Under the pieces are notes generated by a model that saw only the letters and a program-made list of their open reading frames with translations, searched no databases and was not told the DNA's origin. The position numbers and the translations under genes were made by a program. Positions 57,270-64,000 of a DNA stretch of 64,000 nt are shown in pieces. The DNA is from an uncultured Oscillospiraceae bacterium (GTDB lineage Bacteria > Bacillota > Clostridia > Oscillospirales > Ruminococcaceae): positions 85,554 through 149,553 of the forward strand of contig UQGL01000003.1 in assembly GCA_900540595.1 (NCBI GenBank), read 5' to 3'. Position 1 is the stretch's first letter, and the number at the start of each line of letters is the position of its first letter.

Positions 57270-58721
57270 TCAAGGATGTTTCATCGCCGTAAGTTCCTGA
57301 TAAACCTTAACCGCATACGAGTCTGTCATTCCCGAAACATAGTCTACTACCAAATGTAATCTGTCATATACTGATAGTTTGTTTATCAAATCTTCAGAGT
57401 ACAAATTTCCCACATAGTTACTATCATTGATTTTACTTTCCGCAATATAAATAAAGTTACGTGAAATTTTTCTGAAAATTTTTCCCGCATAAGTTCTCGT
57501 GTCAGACAATTCATGACCGTCATGCTCCGTCAATGTTCTTACAAAAACATCTAGCAATGTTGAAACAACTTTATCCCCCGTCAGTTCCAAGTTAAGTACT
57601 TCATCTGAGGAAAAGCACTGCCTTGCAGTAATGTTCTTCAGGTCCTTGACAAACGCTCTTTCAACAGATAGCAGTTCTTCCACATCAGCTTTCGGGTCGT
57701 TAGACATAATTCTCTCGTATTGATTCATAAATTGATCTACAACTTTTTTAAAGAGAAAAGACTGAACCATATTTCTAAAATTTCTAACATACGCAATAAC
57801 CTGTTCCTTATCATGCATTCGGCTATCAACGTTTTCATTTTTTCTTTTTACATTAATCAGTAATTTTTCAATCTCTTCACCATAGCTTCCTTTTTCGGCC
57901 TTTTGATAAAGAGTCTCAAATTCCTTTTCCCATTCAATATATCCCTTTTTTGTTCCATCCTCAATATCATCACAAATGTAAATGATATCATCAGCTGCTT
58001 CAAGCAGATACGTCGCAGGGTGTCTTACACCTGCTTCTAATCCAATTTTTCTTCTAACCGCTTCTGCCAGTTCCTGCTCAGATTCAAAATATCCAAATTT
58101 TATCTTTCCTTTAGGTCTGCTTTCGCTCGACCAAGGATACTTCATAATGGTTGCCAATGTGCCGTATGTGAAATTAGCTCCCTTATTATCATTTTGTACT
58201 TGCAGCTTTGTAACGATTCTAAGGTTTTGTACATTACCATCGAAATATATGAAATCATTTTTTTGTTGCTCTGATAACGAATTTTTCTCTTCCGAAAGCA
58301 TCGCTTCTCCACTAAACCATTTTCCAAACCAGTCGCGGATTACCGTTTCGCCATAATGACCAAAAGGCGGATTTCCCAGGTCATGAATCAGTCCTGCCAC
58401 TTGAAGAAGTGCAGACAATTTTTCCGTTTGCTCTCAATCTTGAAAAATTTCTTTTTCCTCTAGCCTACGCCCAACCGCTTTTCCAAGCGATCTTGCCAAT
58501 GCGGAAACCTCCATTGAATGCGTAAGACGCGTTCTCGCAACATCATTTTGTTGTAATGGGAAAACTTGTGCTTTATCTTGAAGTCTACGAACCGATGAGC
58601 TTCCTACTATTCTATCATAATCAGCTTCAAATTCATTTCTTACTGGATTAATTGAGGAACCACTTTTAGATTCTCGTTCTCTCTTCGTGCATAATAATTT
58701 GTTCCATTCCAAAGTAGCCAT
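57270..58721 (-). pseudogene. dGTPase-like HD triphosphohydrolase with an in-frame UGA
   Basis: A single reading frame of 484 codons from ATG 58721 (GGAGG 8 nt upstream) to 57270, interrupted by TGA at 58434-58436 (codon 96). Before the stop: RRLQDKAQVFPLQQNDVART and RLTHSMEV with the first HD-domain His. After it: GLIHDLGNPPFGHYGE, the HD and second His motif. So the stop divides the active site. Flanking sequence is intact on both sides, with no frameshift. The enzyme hydrolyses dNTPs to deoxynucleoside and triphosphate; dGTPases of this type act against phages by depleting dNTPs. Recent loss of function or UGA read-through are the options. A restart at TTG 58418 would lack the first His. 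Confidence 0.82.
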
Positions 58722-58786
58722 ATAGCAACCCTCCACAACCTATTTTGATAGTACTTTTCGCAAGAGAGTCAGTTCTACTTAAAGCA

Positions 58787-58820
58787 AGAAATCTCCTTTT
58801 AAAGTCAAAAAGGAGATTCT
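58787..58820 (-). terminator. Hairpin between the Rpn-type gene and the dGTPase operon
   Basis: Stem AAGAATCTCCTTTT/AAAAGGAGATTTCTT, 27 nt after the Rpn stop on the minus strand; the T-run is weak. Confidence 0.6.
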
Positions 58821-58846
58821 TACAATCATGCCGCTAATATTCCTTA

Positions 58847-59836
58847 TCAGCTTTGAAGCATTGCTCTATATTTTGCTCGATTTTCTGTCGGAATATGCAA
58901 CGCATCCATTGCCACATCAGCAGACACCTTAAAGCTGTTCATCACGTTACGAATCGCATTGAGAGTTGCCTTATCTTCACCAATGCCTATTCCTTTCGCA
59001 ACGCCCTGCTCCATTGCTCTTTCCTTAACGCCTTGGCTCAAATTGCACATTCTGCGCACCTCACTTTCAAGCGTTTGTGTCATCGGAACATCAAATTCCG
59101 TTTCTAATATTTCTTTCTTCGTTTCAGGGCTCTTTTCTTCTGAAAGCAGTACTTCCAAGAATTTCAGCAGCCCGCCATAGTTTTTGTCATCCTCATCGCC
59201 CAAGCAAATCATCACGGCGCTCATAAGGTCGTAGTTCCTGATCTGCTCAACCGCCTCACCAATAATATGCTTTTCCTGTATGGAATACTGCGTAATGGTG
59301 TTTCTGCGGTTCTTCGGCGGGTTCATACATACCCAAATCGAGTACACTTTTTTGATTTTGCCGTACTCACCTTTGGTAAACTCCGTGCCATACTGCGCCG
59401 AAATCATGCGGCTGCAATAGTAAATTGCTCGTTTCAGCAACGGATACCCCGCATTATAGCGGTTCTGTGCCTCCACATTCAGAATCAGACCAATCAGGCC
59501 ATCCTCGCTCGGTGCGGTGGCATAAAAACGGACATCATAGCGAATTGTACCTTCGGTCAGCGTCACATCTTCCGTGTTCGTGCCATGGATCGTGGCCGAT
59601 ACACTTCGGTTGGTTTCGTCGGCATCCACGCCGACAGCACCAATCTGCGGTTCACCCTCGATATACTTTTCCGCAATCTCCCGCACCGTACAGCCGCGAT
59701 ATTCCGGAACGCATTCCTTCATAATAACGGCCAGAATGCTTTTGTTGGCAAGCAGACGCTTAACGCCTTCATCGTAGCGGGCATCCGCGTCCACTTGGGA
59801 TATGCTTTGCGCCAGATAATTTTCTTCCTGCTGCAT
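58847..59836 (-). CDS. Rpn-family / PD-(D/E)XK nuclease transposase-like protein
   Basis: 329 residues from ATG 59836 (AAAGGGGG upstream). The nuclease core has EGTIRYDVRFYATAPSEDG and LILNVEAQNRY, the D...ExQ variant of the PD-(D/E)XK site. C-terminal half helical, with the repeats MEQGVAKGIGIGED typical of this group. Rpn proteins promote RecA-independent recombination, and some act in phage defence. It has its own promoter and base composition between that of host and island. Confidence 0.85.
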   Translation of the reverse strand: MQQEENYLAQSISQVDADARYDEGVKRLLANKSILAVIMKECVPEYRGCTVREIAEKYIEGEPQIGAVGVDADETNRSVSATIHGTNTEDVTLTEGTIRYDVRFYATAPSEDGLIGLILNVEAQNRYNAGYPLLKRAIYYCSRMISAQYGTEFTKGEYGKIKKVYSIWVCMNPPKNRRNTITQYSIQEKHIIGEAVEQIRNYDLMSAVMICLGDEDDKNYGGLLKFLEVLLSEEKSPETKKEILETEFDVPMTQTLESEVRRMCNLSQGVKERAMEQGVAKGIGIGEDKATLNAIRNVMNSFKVSADVAMDALHIPTENRAKYRAMLQS

Positions 59837-59864
59837 GGGATAAGCGCCCCCTTTCCTTGCCTTT

Positions 59865-59893
59865 ATTATACGCTGTTTCTTTACTTTTTGCAA
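59865..59893 (-). promoter_or_regulatory. Promoter of the Rpn-type gene
   Basis: TTGCAA (59888-59893), 17-nt spacer, TATAAT (59865-59870) on the minus strand. Confidence 0.82.
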
Positions 59894-59927
59894 TAGCGCT
59901 GTCACTCCACCATTCTTACACAAATCA

Positions 59928-59956
59928 TTGACCTTTTCTTTTAATGCATCTATAAT
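59928..59956 (+). promoter_or_regulatory. Promoter of the helicase-nuclease gene
   Basis: TTGACC (59928-59933), 17-nt spacer, TATAAT (59951-59956), 67 nt before the start codon. It is divergent from the Rpn promoter. Confidence 0.82.
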
Positions 59957-60023
59957 TAATTTGTCAACGTCTTTCGCATATCTCAATTTTCACCAAACAG
60001 TATTTCTTTTAAGGAGGTCTCGT

Positions 60024-62557
60024 ATGGCAAACTTTTCCAAATACAAAAAGCTACCATTTCACAAAAGCAAACCGTTCCTTCAAAAATCTATGAATCTTTG
60101 GATCGAAAAAGTGAAGCTGGGCCTCTTCGTCCCACTCAAGACCGCATTTTAACCGAATGGTATAGCAATCGACGCCAAGACAGAGACATCATAATCAAAC
60201 TTCCCACTGGCTCAGGCAAAACTCTTATTGGTCTTCTTATTGGTCTTTCTTATCTTAATAGTAACAGTGGTCCTGTCGTTTATGTATGTCCCAATATTTA
60301 TCTAATGCAACAAGCATGCGCTGACGCCGAAAAGTTCGGCATTCCCTTTTGCCATCTCGGAACCAATGAACGCGAAATTCCCCAAGAATTTTTAAACAGT
60401 CAAAAAATTCTCATCACCTATGTGCAAAAAATATTCAACGGTCTCTCTCTTTTTGGAATTGGTGGGCGTTCATTCCATGTTGGTTGCATAATTCTTGATG
60501 ACTCTCATGCTTGTATGGATTCAATTTTATCCTCTTGCACAATCCGTATAGAGAAAAAGGACTCCCTATACAACGCTCTCCTCTCCCTGTTTGTAGATGA
60601 TTTGAAACAACAAGGGGAAGGAACTTACCAAGATATTTTAAATGGGCACGATTCCGATTCGCACGCCATTCCCTACTGGGCCTGGCATGATAAAGGTGAG
60701 GCCGTGATACAGCTTCTTTCAACGCGCACTCAGGATTCTTCCATCAAATTTGCTTGGCCGCTTATTAGGGATCAAATTCCACTTTGTCGAGCCTATGTTT
60801 CCAGTAATGCGATAGAGATTTCTCCAGAGTGCATTCCAATAAAGTCATTTGGAATTTTCCACACTGCATCTCATCGTGTGTTAATGTCAGCAACCACGCA
60901 AGAGGACACGCTATTTGTCAAAGGATTAGATCTATCTATTTCTGCTATAGAGAATCCCCTTATCGATTCAAATTACCGTTGGTCTGGCGAAAAGATGATT
61001 TTAATTCCCTCTATGATTTGCAAGAATACAAAGCAGAAAGAAATCGAAAATTTGCTTTTAACCTCATCACACGAAAAATATGGCTTAGCTGTCCTTGTAC
61101 CAAGTTTTGAGAAAGCTAGCAAATATACATCTTACGGTGCCATACTTGCAAATAAGGGTACACCTAACATGTACTCGACTGTTATAGACTTTGTTAGGGC
61201 TTCTCCTGATATTGTTTCTAGTCATCGTCGTAATATTGTTTTTGCAAATCGGTATGATGGTATAGATCTTCCTGATGAATCATGCCGCATTCTAATTATC
61301 GATTCTCTTCCCTACGCAGATAACCTTGCCGACAATTACGAAGAATTATGCCGAAGCAATAGCGATATTGCAAAAATCAAAATTGCTCAGAAAATCGAAC
61401 AAGGTCTTGGGTGAAGTGTTCGCGGTGAAAAGGATTATAGTGTAATCATTCTTTTAGGCGATGATCTTATAAAATTTATTCGTTCCAGCACAAATAAGAA
61501 CTTTTTCTCCCCTCAAACCCAAAAACAACTAGATATCGGTTTTGAGATTGCCAATATGGACAGCGACAATTCTTCTGATGAGCTTTCAAGCCTAATGGAA
61601 ACTATCAATCAATGCATTGATCGTGATTCTGACTGGAAAGATTACTATAATGAAAAAATGGATGAAATTTGTGAATCCAGTGAAAATCGTAGTAGCATTT
61701 ATACTGTTCTTCTTGAAGAACGTCTTGCGTACGACTGCGCAGTGTCCGGCAACTACGAGGACGCATGTCTACACATTCAAAAAATTGTTGATATACCAAC
61801 CATTGGGGAGGACAAATACTGGTATATGCAATTACTTGCCAAGTACCAGCACTTCTTCCACAAATCAACTTCTGCCGAACTACAGCACACTGCCTTTTCT
61901 AAAAACAACGAACTATTAAAACCCACTGAAGTATTACCTTACAAAAAATTGTCCACTACTTTTAGTGAAAAACGCGCCAATTCCATAATTAACTATGTTT
62001 CCAAATTTCCAAACTTCATAGATTTCCAATTATCTTTGCGCGACATTTTGTCGCAGCTATCTTTCAGTCAGCCCGCCAACAAATTTGAACATGCTGTTGA
62101 AGAAATTGGCAAGCTATTAGGGTTTCAATCTCAACGCCCGGACAAATCTTTTCGACAGGGGCCTGATAATTTGTGGTGTGATGACCATCAGAATTATATG
62201 CTTATCGAATGTAAAAGTAACGTTTCTTCTGATCGAACGGGCATTCACAAAAGCGAGGCTGGACAAATGGATCAACACTGTGGGTGGTTTGAAACCGAAT
62301 ACCCCGGTCATCAATATACCAGCTATTTAATCATTCCAACGACCCACCTTGATGACGACGCTTATTTAACTCATAATACAAAGATAATTTCTACATCTCA
62401 ACTTAGCCTGCTAAAAAGCAATATTGAAGCATTCTCCCTAGAGTTCAAAGATTACGATATAGCTGGATTAACTCCAGAAACTGTATCTTCATGGTTAATT
62501 AACCACAAGCTGCATTCTAACTTCTTAGAACAATATTACTCTGTATCTCCTAATTAA
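60024..62557 (+). pseudogene. XPD-like superfamily 2 helicase fused to a PD-(D/E)XK nuclease, two lesions
   Basis: ATG 60024 has a perfect AAGGAGGT, but its frame reaches a stop at 60152. The helicase frame runs on from the same start if one A is restored in the five-A run at 60045-60049. It then reads to TGA 61412-61414 and continues in the same frame to 62557 (about 844 residues in all). Motifs: I LPTGSGKT, II LDDSHA, III MSATTQED, V-like FANRYDGIDLPDESCR, VI QGLG-stop-SVRG, where the stop takes the place of the expected Arg (CGA to TGA is one change). The last 200 residues have FEHAVEEIGKLLG, GPDNLWCDD and LIECKSN, a PD-(D/E)XK site. A defence helicase-nuclease is likely; as written it should be inactive unless recoded. 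Confidence 0.82.
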
Positions 62558-62685
62558 ACCCAGCCATTATTTCCAATCAAAACTGGCATTATCCGTACCA
62601 TTCATAGTGAGCAGTCTCTTCTAAACCTTCTCCAATCAGGCTGTTGCCCATTCGAAAATCAAACAACTGTTAACTTTCACATTAA

Positions 62686-62728
62686 AGAAAATAGCAGTGG
62701 ATGCCACTCAGCCTCCACTGCTATTTTC
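62686..62728. terminator. Bidirectional terminator between helicase-nuclease and recombinase
   Basis: 15-bp stem AGAAAATAGCAGTGG/CCACTGCTATTTTCT; it contains the stop codon of the recombinase and lies 129 nt after the helicase-nuclease stop. Confidence 0.75.
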
Positions 62729-64000
62729 TTTGTGTTTCAAGTCCTTTCTCACAAATTGCTTCTACTGTATCATCTAAAAGCTGCTGATATTCCATGTTCA
62801 GTTTTATAGTGACTTGGTATTTTCTTCCGACCTCTACCCTATCAATCAGATGACTCAGTATCATCCGTTTCATTTCCAGTGGGGCAGTGTCAAATTCTTC
62901 TGCCCAACCTCTGAAATCGTCGTAGTAAGTACGCAGTTTCCGAATCTCAGCTGCTTCGTTTAACCTCGCATTCTGAAGTTCAGCATATTCAGCCTTGGCA
63001 TCATCCAATTCCTGCTGGTATCGTCGGATTTGCTTGGCAATCATATTCTCGGTAAAATTGCTTGTACCATCAAGGCATTTCAGTATCTCTCCCTCAAAGC
63101 GTTCCAAGGCGTGCTGGACGGCTTTTATCTTTTTCTCTACTAATGCACGTTTGGTCTTTTGCCGATTCGACTCCTGCCGAATCCGATTTTCCGCCATCCT
63201 GAAATAGGGAGTATCTCTGATTTTCTCGAATACTTCCTCGACAATTTTCAGAACGATGGCATCCACCCTTTCGGCAAGGTACAGTGCTTGTCCATCACAG
63301 TCTCTGCCGCCTTTGTTGCGCTGACCTCGCTGAAAGCAGTTATACTTGGGCTGGACTTTTTCGCGGATGCTGCCATCCGCCAGTTTGTAGCGATCTGTAT
63401 GCATAAAACCAGACATCTTCGCTCCGCAGTGGGCGCAGTAGACGATGCCCGCCAGTAGCGTTGGGTTCTGGCTGGTATGGGCGATTCGCCTGTCTTGCGC
63501 TGTCTTTGCGCTGCGTCGGCTGATAATGTCATTGGCTTTTTCGAATGTTTCTTGGTCAATGATCTGCAATTCCGGTATGTATTCCGAGCGGGCATTTTTC
63601 GTAATGATGTAACCTGTATATCCCTCGTGGCGGATAATGCGGAGTATGTTACTCGATTGGAATTTTGCTCCGGCACGGGTACGCAATCCTCGGTTATTTA
63701 ACATTTCAGCCAGAGCATATCCGCTGGTGCCTTCTTGGATAACCTTATAAAAGAGTTCCCGAACCCATGTAGCTTCTTCCTCGTTGATGACCAGATCCAT
63801 GACTGGCTTATCCCGCTTGTTCCGTCGGCCTTGGTCTACCAGTTGATAACCATAGCACACAAAACCACCTGTATAGTGACCGCTGGATACGATTTGGCGG
63901 ATCCTATCGCGGGTTCGGATGGATGTTTTCTCCGACTCCCCTGCCGCCTGCCAAAAGCGGATGTAGTTCATCAACTTATCGCCATGTGTCTCGATTTTCT
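62721..64000 (-). CDS. Large serine recombinase, 5' end outside window
   Basis: About 426 codons are visible; the N-terminal catalytic domain with the Ser nucleophile is mostly beyond 64000. Visible are LMNYIRFWQAAGESEKTS (end of catalytic domain), the recombinase DNA-binding domain (SSGHYTGGFVCYGYQLVDQG, YALAEMLNNRG), the zinc ribbon domain (GIVYCAHCGAKMSGF ... CFQRG ... RDCDG) and a coiled coil (about 315-380). These are resolvase-family transposases/integrases of TnpX or phage type. It suggests that the AT-rich island is, or lies beside, another mobile element. Confidence 0.92.
   Translation of the reverse strand, partial: KIETHGDKLMNYIRFWQAAGESEKTSIRTRDRIRQIVSSGHYTGGFVCYGYQLVDQGRRNKRDKPVMDLVINEEEATWVRELFYKVIQEGTSGYALAEMLNNRGLRTRAGAKFQSSNILRIIRHEGYTGYIITKNARSEYIPELQIIDQETFEKANDIISRRSAKTAQDRRIAHTSQNPTLLAGIVYCAHCGAKMSGFMHTDRYKLADGSIREKVQPKYNCFQRGQRNKGGRDCDGQALYLAERVDAIVLKIVEEVFEKIRDTPYFRMAENRIRQESNRQKTKRALVEKKIKAVQHALERFEGEILKCLDGTSNFTENMIAKQIRRYQQELDDAKAEYAELQNARLNEAAEIRKLRTYYDDFRGWAEEFDTAPLEMKRMILSHLIDRVEVGRKYQVTIKLNMEYQQLLDDTVEAICEKGLETQRK

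Noticed and set aside
58434..58436. Selenocysteine insertion at the dGTPase UGA
   Set aside because: No Cys or Sec is expected at this place in HD hydrolases, and I see no strong hairpin at the right distance downstream.
56565..62557. Alternative genetic code with UGA as a sense codon for the island
   Set aside because: Trp is encoded by UGG throughout these genes and UGA serves as stop in nearby chromosomal genes; only two isolated UGA codons interrupt frames. Recoding of the whole island is not supported.
1..64000. CRISPR arrays or rRNA genes
   Set aside because: No regularly spaced repeat-spacer pattern and no rRNA-like sequence were seen anywhere in the window.

Overview
The window reads as chromosome of a GC-rich, Gram-positive anaerobe, most likely a gut member of the Oscillospirales (Faecalibacterium/Gemmiger/Subdoligranulum side). 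The reasons are PolC-type DNA polymerase, SpoIIID, a Spo0A-like regulator, the MEP isoprenoid genes next to frr/pyrH, AgrC/LytTR two-component pairs, several GH2/GH3 glycosidases and a BMP-type nucleoside ABC importer. The taxon is inference from gene content; no rRNA is present.

Layout. 1-5.2 kb (minus): nucleoside salvage and uptake (deoD, cdd, two BMP lipoproteins, ABC ATPase cut by the window edge). 5.3-9.7 kb (plus): radical SAM protein, GT-C-like membrane protein, spoIIID, dCMP deaminase, uridine kinase. 9.7-18.2 kb: a proton antiporter, tRNA-Ser, a BlaI-controlled operon of four genes with three LytM (M23) proteins, one of them fused to a BlaR1-type M56 protease, then Lrp, an AEC transporter and tRNA-Leu. 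18.3-24.7 kb (minus): GPH sugar transporter plus GH2 glycosidase, an AgrC/LytTR pair and tRNA-Gly. 24.7-35.2 kb (minus): polC between two identical 32-bp repeats, then ispG, rseP, dxr, cdsA, frr, pyrH. 35.3-37.3 kb (minus): a small operon with a Spo0A-like protein and a histidine-kinase-type ATPase. 37.4-38.9 kb (plus): tRNA-Ala, MarR and a TSUP permease. 38.9-46.8 kb (minus): a 35-codon ORF, two GH3 glycosidases (one domain-permuted and with a membrane segment at each end) and a second AgrC/LytTR pair. 47.0 kb: an orphan type IV pilin-like gene.

48.17-56.47 kb is an 8.3-kb integrative element bounded by 45-bp direct repeats of the 3' half of a tRNA-Lys gene. It carries a tyrosine integrase with an inserted XRE helix-turn-helix, an excisionase, a second tyrosine-recombinase-like protein, an HUH (rolling-circle) Rep, an XRE regulator, a structured leader RNA, and a cargo operon for a thioredoxin-like membrane protein and a BIG2 lipoprotein.

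56.5-64 kb is clearly AT-rich and looks like a defence or mobile island: nucleotidyltransferase, dGTPase-like HD hydrolase with an in-frame UGA, Rpn-type nuclease, an XPD-like helicase fused to a PD-(D/E)XK nuclease (one frameshift and one in-frame UGA in motif VI), and a large serine recombinase that runs off the window.

The most interesting items are the BlaI/M56-M23 cell-wall operon, the Spo0A-like/ATPase operon, the new tRNA-Lys element with its leader RNA, and the decayed or recoded helicase-nuclease/dGTPase island.
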